DNA of 64,000 bases. Source: Cruorifilaria tuberocauda. Its lineage: Eukaryota > Nematoda > Chromadorea > Rhabditida > Onchocercidae. The translations under genes were made by a program, and so were the position numbers. Positions within the stretch are counted from its first letter, which is position 1. Each line of letters begins with the position of its first letter. This document shows, one piece after another, positions 49,800 through 63,200 of this stretch. The notes under the pieces were generated by a model that saw only the letters and a list, made by a program, of their open reading frames with translations, was not told the origin of the DNA and ran no database searches. The stretch spans positions 1 to 64,000 of the forward strand of contig JABVXU010000250.1 of NCBI GenBank assembly GCA_013365365.1. The letters are read 5' to 3'.

Positions 49800-50681
49800 A
49801 TTTTCAAACGTCCTATTATAAGTTTTTACAGAGTGAGCAGCTGAAATTCGAAAAAAGAAAACAGATGAAAGAAATATTTAAACTATGAAAAAGCACAGTA
49901 CTTCACTGATGTCATCAAAATGTTTTTAAGTTTGAATGCTCCGTTTCACATATGCGAACAACAGTGTTTGCAAAGAGTTTCTTTTAAACATGTTGCAAAA
50001 ATATTAATAATGATAGTTCTAAAACTAATCCCGGTTAGGAAATTAAATGACTTTTTAAAAATGTCTTGAAATTGTCAGCTAATAAATTCGAATATCAAGT
50101 GCTCACTGTAGCTGAAAATAAAATAAAAGCGAAGAACAAAAAGTAAGGTAAGTAAAAGGACATCGATGAAAAAAGCAAAATCTCAAAAAATGTAAATAAA
50201 AAAGTGATTTATATTTTATCAGACAAAAAAAATAAAGTAAATAGTACATAGGTTGACACACTGAAAAAAGATTGTAGATCGTATAAAACACTTAAAATGA
50301 TCACTTGTTTTCGATTCTTTGCTGATAAATAGTGTGATGAAGGCACTTACTCGAATTCATAACAAAGCAATTAAGGAATCCAGATCATCTAAAGCATTTT
50401 ATCATTATTAAAATATCGTTGTCAATTGCGACGTTTCAAACATATAACGATTGAAACTCGTCATTCCATAGTTCAATCTATTCATTTTCCATTAACCAAT
50501 ACATCACTTATGTCTCATACGATATTTTTTAGTAATAGTAGGCTAACAAAAAATTAATAAAATTATTGCAAAATTTAATATCATTTTCCTTTGAAACCAA
50601 TGAAGCAAACCGAAAAGGACAACGCAGCACAAAACTACAGGTAGAAAACATGAGATTGAATTTTTTAAAAACTGGGTAATT

Positions 50682-51668
50682 TCAAGATGATGATGAAGAA
50701 ATGGATCTGTCTTCATTAATATCATTATCCAGATATTGTGCCTTCTCCAGCAATTCGCTATTCATATCTTTGAGTTCTGCTAGCCGGGTTTTTCTACCAT
50801 TTATCAAATTTTCTAGCTAAAAGAGGATAAATATCAATATTCGCATAACAAAAGCATCAGAGGTTGATATGAAATTGGTTTTGTCACATAATTTAATGAA
50901 CTGTGTCCAACAGGAAATTTCTTCAAAAGTCACAAATAAGCTTGCTAAATAAAAATATTTAATTAAATAGCGCCGACATGAACGAAGAGCTCTCATAATA
51001 TTATCAAAAGTTATGACTCTCATCGAGTTATTTTAAACAAATATCAAAAACAAAAACCAATTATTTTATAAAACATTTTTTCTCACATTGATATTCTCTG
51101 CTCGTAACTTGTCCAATTCACTAGCAAATTTTCCAGCTATAAGACGCCAAAATTGCATATTAGCATTTTTTGAATCATAAGCCTCGAATACATAGGGAAT
51201 TGAAAATTCCGTCTCCATTGATTCATGAATCACATCTCGGATTTCTTCCTAAAACACTGTGCACTAATCACCAAATTCTATACAATAACGAGAAGAGACT
51301 AATCGTCATGCGGCAGCTACTAAGTTGGCATAACTGACTCTACATTATGCTAAGGAAGTTCTCATTAAATAATCACAATCAATTAAAGAATCGACTTAGT
51401 TATAATCTTCCATATCCTTGAAAAATCTATAATTAAATTTCAGTACAAGTACAACTGAAAGCAACACCAAATTGGTAAACCACAAGTTAGAACAATAATA
51501 AAAAAGTGATGCCGTTAAACTTTTATCAATATTAAACATTTTAGTGAAAATGATCACATTCAGAACAAGAATTTCGTATATATTTAGGTAATTAACCTTT
51601 TCCTTGATTCGTTCCAATTGTTTTTTCAAAATTGTTGACGAAAGATTTTCATCACCTAATTCATCCAT
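50682..51668 (-). CDS. Geminin-like coiled-coil protein, copy 1
   Basis: Exons in coding order: 51668-51597, 51248-51087, 50816-50682 (stop), all phase 0, giving 122 aa. The start MDELGDENLSSTILKKQL leads into an acidic segment and then the coil from about residue 57 (MQFWRLIAGKFASELDKLRA) through ENINLENLINGRKTRLAELK to NSELLEK, ending in a Ser run. A Trp near the start of the coil, then heptads with polar a/d positions, is what geminin proteins show. It is shorter than geminin (about 200 aa) and lacks an obvious destruction box. Together with copy 2 it may be a tandem pair derived from one ancestral gene. It could also be an unrelated coiled-coil protein. Confidence 0.5.
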
Positions 51669-53446
51669 ACTTCACTAAAACAATCCACAATAAACTATGA
51701 GATATTAAGAATGTTTAATTATCCTCGTTTAATTTGTCATGTTTAAATTTTACGCTAAAACAAAAAATTATTTTTCTAATTTAAATAAAACATTCATCCT
51801 GACTATCAAGAAATGAAATTTAAGATACTGCATTAATAATCATCAATCGATAACTCTGTTTTTCAACACTCACCTTTTTCGACTTCATTTTTTTAATTAC
51901 CTTCTCTTTTTTTAACTATGCATTTGTAATAATTCAGAAATTACCAAACAGATTGGACACATCTTTCCTGGCGTAAACTAGTTCTTGTTTTCTTCTACCC
52001 TTTTTTTCCTATCACCATTCGTTAATTACAGAAGAACTCAAATCATATTACTACATCAATGTTGATTCTCACCTATCGATTCTCATACAAATAGCTTATG
52101 CACCTATGTTAAATTTGACTATTCAATTTAACCTAATTGACTGATGATAAATTGGAGTTAGAGTTGTACGATATTACGAATAACCTCTCTGTACCGCATT
52201 ACTTGAAATCCCAAACTTTTTAGATACAAAATGAATAAAAGAAAAATGTAGATACAGTTCTTTGAAAAGTGAAAAAAGCTTTTATTAGATATAAAAAATG
52301 ACGAGATCGAACAGATTAATAATGAGCACAACACCTACCAAGAAACCCATAACTTATGCAACCTGACCCTTGACCTGGCATCGTTCCAAAATAACAATAA
52401 ACTTCCCCAACAATTTCATAGTTCCCGCGTGCGGGAAAACGCGGGAGAAGGGATCAGAAGCAGTCATCATTATACAAATTTATGTCCCATTTGTAGTATC
52501 ACTTTATCAGCTGCGGAACAGGTCTGACGATGGTGTTGAGAATGTGTTCCATTTGTGCGACTGGTTAATAAAGGGATGGGCTGGACCTTTTCAGCATTCG
52601 CTATGAATTAATAGAATAACAATTGTGTTACCTTCTTCCTTTGTCACATTTTTCAATTCATGAAATGCGGAATTGAAGCTTTGTTTGGCGTTGATTTCCA
52701 ATCTTTGGTTTAACCTAACTCAGTATATCTTATTTTCAGAGTAATGCTGTTGCTTATTATGATGTTATTTTTGGTATGTTTTTACAGTACAACCAAAGTA
52801 TTAAAGTTTTTTAGAAACTTTTATTGGGATACATAATATTTTGTATAAGAAAACTTGAAAGAACGATTAATATAATTGCAGATAACAATACCTGTCAACA
52901 GTCAAATGCTTCCATTTACAATTCAATTACCTTTGCAAAATCATCAGGTTCACCAAGGTAACTAAGATTAGTTTTTTTTTTTAAATTATTTTATATATCT
53001 TATTCCCCGTAACTAGTTCTTTATTGGTATTCAACTTTCTCTAAGTACGTACTATTCTAATCACTTCAATTGTTAGGTAATCTTGATCTTAGAAATACCT
53101 AGAGCAAAATTGCCATGTGTATTTGTTATATCCGAAAATGCGTCTCCTTCGTCATGCTTCGGTTTTGCTAATAACATATCCGGCTAAAAGAGCAATGACG
53201 ATATGCTTGAAATAAAAAATGAAATCTGATTAGTAAAAACCGAAGTGTAACACATTGACAGTGAACGTTTCAACAATCTATTTCAGATAAAGTGGGGCTT
53301 AAAGAAACAGACCCAATGAAACAATCAGTTTACAAGGATCCTTCTAAAATGGCGCAAAACCGAAGTTATTAGTAATGAAGTAATATCTCTTTCTATAGTT
53401 GCCTTATTTGCTTATTTACTTCTTTTTTAGAAAAAATTTTCTATGC
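51669..53446. other. Intergenic region upstream of the geminin-like pair and downstream of bcs1
   Basis: This contains an E2F-like palindrome (52421-52450). The open frame at 52370-52606 (+) overlaps the unusually GC-rich patch but has no motif. No gene is supported. Confidence 0.55.
52421..52450 (-). promoter_or_regulatory. E2F/DP-like palindromic site cluster
   Basis: TTCCCGC-GT-GCGGGAA (52422-52437) is a perfect inverted repeat. With flanking AA it gives TTTTCCCGC on the - strand, the E2F consensus TTTSSCGC, and a further GCGGGAGA follows at once. It stands out in AT-rich DNA and lies about 750 bp upstream of the geminin-like copy 1 start. Function is inferred from motif only. Confidence 0.45.
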
Positions 53447-55564
53447 CTATTTACAACGCGTGATCATTGCTATATCATTAATAGAAGCTTGCGGATCTTC
53501 CTTGCGTAATAATAAATATCCTTGCATTTGAGCTGGACTTATCTCTTTCTTAAGTGCTACTGCTGCTTTCCGGAATTTCAAAGCCATATCTTCGGTAATT
53601 TTATCACCATAGAAATGCTTGAACATCTGTAAAAGATTATACAGACACAACAATCTATAAGTTTTAACACGTCTTAAATACATAAAAATTAGTCTTATGT
53701 ATTCAGTAAACAACTTGCATTATCTCGCTTGTGCGAATAAGAACCAGATCACTATGACATGATTCATCCTTTTATCATAGATTTTTTGAGAAGTAATGAA
53801 GTATGATTTCTAGATGATTACTAGTTCAGAAATATAAATTTTTACGCGAAAAAAGACAGGATTAGTTTCAGCAGTACTGCATGAAGCTGATTAGTAGAAG
53901 CATTTCATAAGCATAGAACATACCTCAGAAAACATAGTCTCGGTGCAATAACCAAAATATTGTTTCACATCAATACGACCAGGACGTATTAAAGCTGCAT
54001 CAAGACGATCAACATGATTGGTTGTCATAAAAAGTATTCGTTCATCTGCACAAGCAACACCATCGATTGCATTCAACAGGCCAGAAAATGTCACCCTGTA
54101 AACGATAACTTCCAAAACAAGATGACTTTGCAGTCTTATTGAACTGTTTTTTCAACTACAGCTTTTAAGGGATAAACTTGATTCTATAGCAATAACCGCG
54201 GTAAATTATGGGTGAAAGAAAATAAAAATAAAATAATATACCAAGCTATCACCGAAAATTATGATTTTTTGTGTGAATATAAATAATATATTTACCGCAA
54301 ATTTTACTTACCTTGTCAAACCTTCGTATGCTTTTGAAGATTGTACTGGATCATCACGGGAACCAAAAGCGGCATCCACATCTTCCAATACCACTACACT
54401 CTGTATCCAAGATTTCAATTTACTGCAGCCAGTTCAATGGATGTAGTGAATAAAAATTAATTACTCTCGGAAAAGATATAATTTTGCTTAATCTTAATCG
54501 ACAACTTACATATGGAGGTGGAGTATTCAAAAGATGATTTAAGCGATCATCGTCAAGAGTTCGCTCACTGAGTGACAACATGCACACACTATAGCCGAAA
54601 TAGCTAGCCAATGCGGCAATGAAACTACTTTTACCGGATCCAGGAGGTCCATAAAATAAATAACCACGACGGTATGGAATTCCACGCTCCGTGTACCTTT
54701 AGAATGCACAAATCAGACAAGGTGAACATCATCAAAGTTCGAAAAGAGAGCAATCGAAGAGAAAAAGTATTTCTATTAAAATTCTATTCATTTGGAAGTA
54801 CCATTTGGAAGATGAACAAAATTCCTGAAAGTCATTAACGATTGAATTTGCAATACCAGCATCTAACACAACCGATGTTAAAGGTCTTTTTCGCATTGGA
54901 GTACCGAAACGACGCCATTCCGGTCCTACAGCTCGATAAACAACTAGACCCGTTTCAACCTAAAAATTCTTCCAAAGTTACATACACATATAAAGGAGTG
55001 GGACTCCGCTTCTCCAGAAAATTAAGTAGAATGTGAGTAAACTAAAAAACATTTCAAATTAAATAGATAAAGTCTTAAAAACTTTTACATGTTGCAGTGC
55101 TTCCGACGTGGCTTTATCCAGCAAATTTGTCAAAAATCGTACATCAGTACCTGCAGTTGAAAGCTCTGAATGTTAAATAAAATAAGAATAAAAAATATGA
55201 TTAAAATTCTAACAAATAAAAGTAGAATATACCTAAAGTTGTCAATGTGACGGTTTCAAAAGGTGTGCGGTAGTTTCCTTTCTGTATAACCTGCTTTTCT
55301 CTTTGTCTTTCCACCTGAATAATATAGATGGAAGAAAAGATTTCTCACTACAAATCGGAAAATTTAGTATCCAACTTTGGCTCTCACCTGTATCCATCGA
55401 TAATTATAGGTAAAATAATGCATTCCATGCCCTGGCAAATAAGTGAAATCCGTAACAGTTCGGCCACTTTCTGCTTGACTAATTAACGTATGTACCGAAA
55501 TTTGTCGTGTTCCATGTGCGCTATTTTGATTGATATAATCCAACAACCATGGATATGCACTAAA

Positions 55565-55596
<32 letters not shown>

Positions 55597-56110
55597 TCAA
55601 ATAATCATGTTTTTATCACAATAATACTATTTGAAGCACGTTTGAATATTTAAATTAGATCTATTCTAATCAGTATAATTAATGGACAACGAACGACTAC
55701 TCACGGATCCTCATTATTGATCTGCAACGAGATCAAGAATCGCCTTCTGAATAATGTATTTGATATCACCAACACTTTGCGAGCAATCGACAAACACACT
55801 CCAAGACCTGCAAGTCCCGCTCCAGCTCCGAAGTAAGGATTTTCTGACAGATAGCTGTATATCTGAACACTTGAAATGAAAGGAAGGATTAATTCTACAT
55901 GAAGATTTCTCGAAAAACGGGAACAACCAGAAAAGTTTGGAAATGAGAGATTTCAACTGGTTGCAATTAACAAACCAGAACGTTATGAGCAGCCAAAAAC
56001 TTTTGCTTGCCCAAAAGGCTGCAATTTAGTAGAAATGAAGTATTTACCTTGCCAAAACGAGTTGATTGAAATGACTCGACGAGCAATTCGCTATTCAATG
56101 ATTCCTTCAT
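53447..56110 (-). CDS. bcs-1: Mitochondrial chaperone BCS1 (AAA-ATPase)
   Basis: Ten exons in coding order: 56110-56048, 55862-55705, 55559-55388, 55314-55233, 55150-55089, 54959-54802, 54696-54510, 54400-54312, 54095-53924, 53626-53447; frame-consistent, 440 aa (human BCS1L 419). After a short N-terminus comes [17 protein letters not shown], the single transmembrane segment (about 33-47) with the family's internal targeting signal (SIARK) behind it. The BCS1-specific domain follows, then the AAA core: Walker [10 protein letters not shown] (248-256), Walker [11 protein letters not shown] (296-305), [12 protein letters not shown], and sensor/second region of homology [21 protein letters not shown]. 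The C-terminal helical lid includes [14 protein letters not shown]1 translocates folded Rieske iron-sulphur protein across the inner membrane for complex III assembly. It is divergent from the CLIP-like gene, sharing an upstream region of 1.1 kb. Confidence 0.95.
55456..55502 (-). repeat. Source segment (bcs1 exon 3) of a 47-bp inverted copy at 63904-63950
   Basis: Inside bcs1 exon 3 (coding around [15 protein letters not shown]). The reverse complement of these 47 bases is found without mismatch at 63904-63950. Confidence 0.95.
55566..55595 (+). repeat. (TA)n microsatellite in bcs1 intron 2
   Basis: About 14 TA units lie a few bases before the exon 3 acceptor, read on the - strand. Confidence 0.9.
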
Positions 56111-57220
56111 ACTTAATTTTCCGCAAATGTCATCAGTTCATCAAATTAACCTCGGTTGAAAGATGAGGAATAATTCACGAAACGGTAACCCGGTACCATT
56201 CTAAGCTACAAGTATATAGTAGCATAAAATACATATCATTTTGTAATATGGCATCTGTAATTGAATAACATCAAATATGTAAAAAAGAGTAGATTAACAG
56301 ATTCCGAAATTCAGCAAATGACTAAAGAACTTAACTGGAATTTTAATAGCGACAATTTAAAAATTTTTATTCGAACAATTTTTGAATACGAATTTTCTAA
56401 AGTACTTGCGATTTAATATAAAAAATTGCAAAAAATATAAGGAAATAGTAATAATTGAGAAATTTTGATCAAATAAATAAATAAGGACAAACAAATATTG
56501 CTAGTATATCCAATTAATTAGTAAACCCTAAAGCAAGACAGAAAATTCCAGTACCATAAAAGTCCCAAAATCCGGAAAATATCCGTAAAGATGCTTCATC
56601 AATGATATTGTAGCTTAAGTGAGACAATATTTAACGCCGGACTATATGAAATTGTGGAAGTTGTCCCTATTTTTTTCATTTATCATCTGTTTAGGGGAAG
56701 TGGAAGATATAAGCGAAGATTGAGTGCTTGTTGCAATAAATGAAATTAAAACGATAATATTGAGTAGTAAATAGTGAAATTCCTACTACTAACAAAAGGA
56801 TAGCAAAAATATTTAACACAAAATTTAAAATCCGAAATAAACTAACGTAAATGCGCATAGACGTATATTTTACGTAAAATGTTATACTTCCGCTGAGAAA
56901 TAATAACGAAAGTTAGCTTTTTATATTATATAAAAACTGTATAATCAATATACTTCATATGTTATTGTATAATGTAATACATTCTTTCTATGCGAAATAC
57001 TTATTTTTTATCTTTAATGCTTCTTATGCCATATTCATCTCTAATAATGCATTTAATTGTTTAAATAAGTTAGAAAAGAAAAAAAAACTCAAAAAAAAAT
57101 TCCAGAAAATAAATGATAAAGTTAAATTTCAGTAAATGATTTTCCTTTTTTTTCTTTTCAGCAATACAAAGAAATTTTTCCTGAGCATCAATCCACCGAA
57201 ACCAATTTCCTACAGAGGCA
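56111..57220. other. Divergent promoter region of bcs1 (-) and the CLIP-like gene (+)
   Basis: About 1.1 kb between two start codons pointing away from each other. AT-rich, with no coding segment. A TTTCCTACAG acceptor lies just before the CLIP ATG at 57221. Confidence 0.55.
57206..57215 (+). promoter_or_regulatory. Candidate spliced-leader acceptor of the CLIP-like gene
   Basis: TTTCCTACAG ends five bases before ATG 57221. Confidence 0.45.
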
Positions 57221-60200
57221 ATGACAGAATCAAAAATAATTGGAGGATTAATTCGCTCTACTAGTTTGTTTTATTTTTCTTTCATTAATTTAATTTCTAT
57301 TCAGTGGTCCTAATGTAACAACTGTAGTTAATAGTTCTGAAAGGCAAATTTTAGTAACATTATTATTAAATCATTTGCATGAGTAGCATGTTTTGTTTCA
57401 TGAAGATGAATACGAGTGAAAATTAAAATTATAAAAAGCAAATATTTAGGATATTGGTTAATTTTAATGGAAATGAATATAGATTGAGGTTTAAAATGAT
57501 TTAGATGAAAAAAAGTGTAAGTTCAAAGAAACACAGCCATAATGCAAATTGAATAAGAATTGTCAAAATAATGAATACAGTGCAGTAGTAGAAAATAAAA
57601 GAGTTTTAATTATAAAGACAGTAGGCAGAAGGAATAAATTTTCCGTATTACATAGTAATTTGCAATCGCACTGATAAATTTCTTAATATCTATTCTTAAA
57701 ATGTATGCGATTGAATACATGAGTAGATTTAATGTATTCCTTGGTCATAATTTAGGTTTAAGATCATAAGGAAGAATTCAACACTTCGGAATTGAGATTT
57801 GATATAAAAAGTGAAGTGTTTGGATAATTAAGTAAAATGTTATTTTTAAAAATAATATTTTACTTATTTTTAATTTTTTAAAATTATTTTTAAAAATGTA
57901 GAAATTAGATATGACGAGGAAAACTAATTTTTTTCCTGCTTTCTTTATGAAAGTTTTCATTTTCTTTTAAGGCAAAGAATCGATAATATCCGCGATTAGT
58001 CATGTCGGTGATTGGGAAATCGGTGATCGCTGTCAGATTGGTGGAAGAATGGGCAATATAGTATATATTGGACCAGCAAGATTTGCACCAGGTGAATGGA
58101 TAGGTATTGTTCTTGATCAGCCGCTTGGGAAAAATGATGGTTCTGTTGATGGACATCGATATTTTTCTGTAAGTGCTGAAGTTTTCTTCATAATTATTTT
58201 TAGTTTTGAATCCACCAATTAAGAAATAAATGAACATTAGCTTCAGTAAACTGGTAGATTTCTTACAAATACATGGATATATAAACTTTTTAAGTGTGAA
58301 CCAAATCATGGATTATTTTGTAAAGCCAGTAAATTGGAACACGTGCAATCACCGAGTCTGTCAACTGAGTCACAGAGCAATCCATTTTGCAAAGAATACG
58401 GGTTTGCGCTTTATGCTCTTTTTTCCCAAAGTTGTGAAATATTTAGTCGTGATGTTGATTAGTGACTCATTAATCCAAGTGGGTAAATTTTTGGTATTTG
58501 GTATCGTCACTTTCGGGAGGAAGGGGGAAGAAAAATGGAGATTTGAGTAAGACACAGGCATCAATGTTGGTTCATTTCTCGATGTCGATTTTATATTGCC
58601 AATAAGGAAAATGTGCAGAATTTTGAAACAGGTCTAAACATAGAATTCTAGCGAGTTATATTATTTACTCTTGTTTTAAGTTATAAAAATCTCGAGGAAT
58701 ATTTAGACTTTTGTTAAAAATACTTACATTCTCTTTCAGATTTGAGATCGGTGATCGAGTTATTGTATCAGGTGGTAAATGTGGAAGATTGCGTTTTCTT
58801 GGAAATACTGACTTTAAAGAAGGCGTTTGGGCCGGCATTGAATTGGATCAGCCAGTTGGGAAAAATGATGGTAGCGTTCAGGTGATTTGAATTTAATCAC
58901 ACTTTTATTTCAAATTTTCTAGAAATGATCATATACATATATCTCCAAAATTTTGACAAATTTAAGGGTAAGCGATATTTTACATGCAAAGCGCCATATG
59001 GTCTGTTTGCTGCTGCATCAAAAGTTGTTCGTGCACCAGAACAGAATTCTGCGAAATTTAAAGTATGTTTTGATAATCATAGATTCAGTTCGTAACTTCT
59101 CGAAATTTTTTGTATTTCTGTCTTTATGTGCGTGCATATGAAATTCGCAGTTCTTTCTATTATTTATTCGTTCTTCGCTGTTCCAATATTTTGTGTTACA
59201 ATCTTTTCGAACGCGCAGGTTCATACTTGACGTTCCCTTTCTCACGTAACAGACATTCATTGATGATAGTCTAACATTGCTTGTAATTAAAAGCAGTTCT
59301 TACTTGACTTTTGAAACATTGTAAACAATTCTTAATATTTAATGCGGAGCCAGATGAAGAATTCTTTTAAAAATTCTAGATTTAAATATTTATCATCGTA
59401 AACATAATACCTCCAAAATTGGTTCTGTAGATTCGACATACAAAAACATCAGCATTACGGCAACGTTCGGGTAGCCACGAATCATTGTCATCAATTGGCG
59501 CATCGTCGGTTGCATCATCACGAATTTCTAAATACAATTTCGCGACACCACGATCCGTTCAGGTATGAATACTATTCTGTTCTATCGAAAACATAAATAG
59601 CATGTGAAGAGACAGATTTATTTGCACAGGTTTTTGGAAAAATAACTGAAATTTTTTTGTTTGTTCATATGTGACAGTGCAGTTTTGGGATTTTCTGTTG
59701 TAGTGTTCAGTATATTTATTTTTTTAGCAAATTTTAAATGGTTCTAGAATTTTCGTAGTACATATTTTTCGTTTTACAATATTTGGAAATTATATAAAAA
59801 ATTGCAGAGGCCATGTATTATTTCATCGTCTAGAGGACAAGAAGATTTATTCAAAGTACTTCAAGTTAGTTGATGATATGAATGTTCAAACTTTTTATAT
59901 TAACATCCTCTACTGTTAGATAACTCTTTTAGAATCTCTTGAATTATTTTTCTTTAACAACTCTTTGTTCCTTGTTCTCCACAGCGAACGTTTATTATCA
60001 TGAAAATGCCGAATGAAAGAAGTCAGAACTCCAAACGGTTGTCTTTATAAATTTATAGGAGTCGTTAAAAGAGAAGGAAACACATTTAGAACAGATGATC
60101 AGGGAACGTGATCTCGAACGGAATGAAATGGCAGCTTTGTCAAATCGTTGCGAATTAGCAGAAGCAAAAGTAGCACAACTCGAAAACGCTAAAAGTTTAG

Positions 60201-63200
60201 TAGATCAACAGCTTGAAGCATTTAAAGTTATGATGGATGAAACAGAAGCTAAATTTAAAATAGCAGATGGCACTATCAACGACCTTACCATTCAACTGAA
60301 GGAAAAGAAGGATGTATGAATTTGCATAATTTGCATAATCATTTGCATAATTTTTCAATTTAGCAAAGTAAAAGAGTTTTTTATCGCCATGCGGTCATCA
60401 TGCGTTACTTCTTAATTATCTAGGATTCAATTTGTGACATGTTCATTTAATAGCTAAGTTTTAAAGGGCAATGATTTTCATAATGGATAAACTGTTCGTC
60501 AAATGAGCTTCAGTCCGAATCATCGGAATATTTAGTTGTGATCTGATTCATTTATAGACTAAATCTCATATTTCACGGGAAGTTTCCTTATAAAACATAA
60601 AACAAATTTTACAGGCTTTTGAAGATTTAACGTTTCGTTATGATGAGGAGACCATATTGAATGCTGAAATGGAGGAAAAAATTGCTGAGTTAGAAAAAAG
60701 AACTATTGTTACAGAGGTTAATTCTTGTATTATTATGTTCAAAACCTTAATTTTTTGCCATAAATTTGGCATATTTCAAGATTCAAATTTTTAAGAGTGG
60801 GGATGAAAGTGCAACTAAGGTGTTGATAGCCGAAATAGAAAAAGCGAAGTTACAGTTGGAGGACTTAAAAAAGCAGTGCTCCGGTATGTTGTATTACTTT
60901 TTATATATTTTTGATTTTATTATATCTGCTGAAAGATTTATATTTATGATTATATTTGCTTTATAATCTTAAAATAAGTATTATTATAACAAATGCAAAA
61001 TTTTTTATCTCTTCAGATTTGGAACAAGAAAGGCTTTCGGTGTCTGCTGGAATTAAAAATATGTTATCCACCCATAAGCGGGATTTTATGGAGGTATGTC
61101 ATTTTGGAATTTGCGTTATCACATTTGTGCTTTTCAAATTCCCCGCATTTTTTATTATACAGAGTATCGAGAACGTAGGAAATATTTTTTAGTTGATGCA
61201 GTTCTTGTCGCCTAATGTTGCTGTCGGAAGTATGGTTGAAAACGAAACAGCAGCTATCGATGGTGACCAAGATTTGTCAAAGCAGTATGTCATACGTTTT
61301 TTTTAAATCTATTTTTTACGAATCAGTCTCATTTACAGATATATTTAGGTTGGAAACGAATATGAAGAAGTTGGACAGTTTGTTGGATCAGAGCAAATCA
61401 GTCAAAAAGGCAATACAAGAAAGACTCGAAAGTAATAAGGAAGAAATAAAAAATTTGGGAGCTCAGGTATCTGATTTGTTCTAAATAACTTACCATAAAG
61501 AAGATCGGAATATGCCGTCGCATTATTTTCTGAAAATTACCTAATAAATTTGTTGCGCAATTTGAAAATTTTTGTAGTTTTTTTATCTTTTTACATTAAA
61601 TTATACATACTTTGTCGACATTTTTTCTTTGCCATTGTGATTTATTTCATGAAATTCTGATGCTGATTGAATTTTCTAGCTTTCATAATACTTTTCAAAT
61701 TTAGCTTGAAATTCTGAAAAAATCATTGGATGATAAAGCAATAAGCATTTCACGGAAGGACGAAGAACTAATAATATGTCAAGCATCCCTGGATCAGCGA
61801 AAAAATGAATTGGAAAAGTAAGCTTTTTCTTCAGTTTTTGAAAAAATTAAAGCAAAGTAATTTTCTCATGAAAATAATTTCCCAATTTTCTAGAGTTGAA
61901 AGAGATAAAGCCAAGCTGAAAGAAACATACGATGAGTTAGAGATATCGAATAATACTCTGTTGAATAATTTCGATCACTTGAATAAAAAAAACGCTGAAA
62001 TGACTGCAACAGTAAGTATTATTGATTCAGATCATGTATTTTATTAACACTACCATTTAAGGGAAGTATGAATTATATGTTACTGACGGAGAAATGAATG
62101 TTACTTTTATGACCTTATCGATTCTCCTTATCTGATTTTGATTTCATGTTACAATTATTAGTTCTGGGTAGTTTTAATTTAAATTATTTAATACACCCAA
62201 TTGACAATTTATTTACTATTCTTTTCACTTACTGTGATATATTTTTACTTTTTCATACAGATGGAAAATGAAAGGAAAGAATATAGTACGGAAATCACCA
62301 GATTAAATGGGGAGCTACGGAAAGCACAAAACGATGCCATCCAACTACAGGAACAGTTAAAAAAGTGAATTACTTTTGGCAGTATTTATTTTCATTGCGA
62401 AATTTGGAAGTTAATTTTTTTCTAAGCTGTAAGTTAAAACTTTTACAAAATGATATTTTTCGTGTTTTAGAATAGAAATTGAGAAAACGAAGTTGATCGA
62501 ATTACAAGAATCTCTGGAATATAACAATAGAGAACTTCGTGCAGATATGAAATCGTTAGAATCGCAGAAAATTGAATTGGAGGGAGAGGTTTTGAGAATT
62601 TTGCTTGTTATTTTAAATTTTTTAAAAATGTATTCCTTTCAATATTTTAATATTTCCTTATAACAGGTTTTTTAATATTTTCAATTGTTGAAGTTGAGAC
62701 AGAAGGAATCAGAGAGAGAAATACTCAGTTCTTCCTTAACAAAGAAAGAGGTAGAGCTTGTTTCGACAAAATCCAAAGTCGATGAACTTAGTGGCCAAAT
62801 CGATAGGTCAGTAAAAGTTGCTTTTTTCCAGACTATAAGATATAGTATTCTTCTCATTCCATGAAATGTTTTAACATATTTAATCATTAATTGCGAAATT
62901 TTGATATATATAACAATGAATAAGTGTAATTTAAACTACAAATTCAGTTTATTTACAGACTTCGTGTCAGTCTTTGTGAAGCAAGTTCTAGTGACGAAAG
63001 CTTGAAAAAAGAGCTAGAATCACTTCGGAAGGAAAATAAGAAAGAAGCTGAAACACATATGGTTCAGGTAAGACTTTTTGGGAAATTTTTTAAATTAAAC
63101 TGAAAATTTTGTTCTCTGTCTGCTACACCTTTTTTCCTTTCATTTGCTTCGTTATAAATAAGAGGGAAATGCAAGCTTCATTGTTACAGGTGGCACAACT

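Noticed and set aside
52370..52606. 78-codon + strand open frame over the GC-rich patch
   Set aside because: The GC richness is explained by the short E2F-like palindrome. No start context, splice partner or motif was found.
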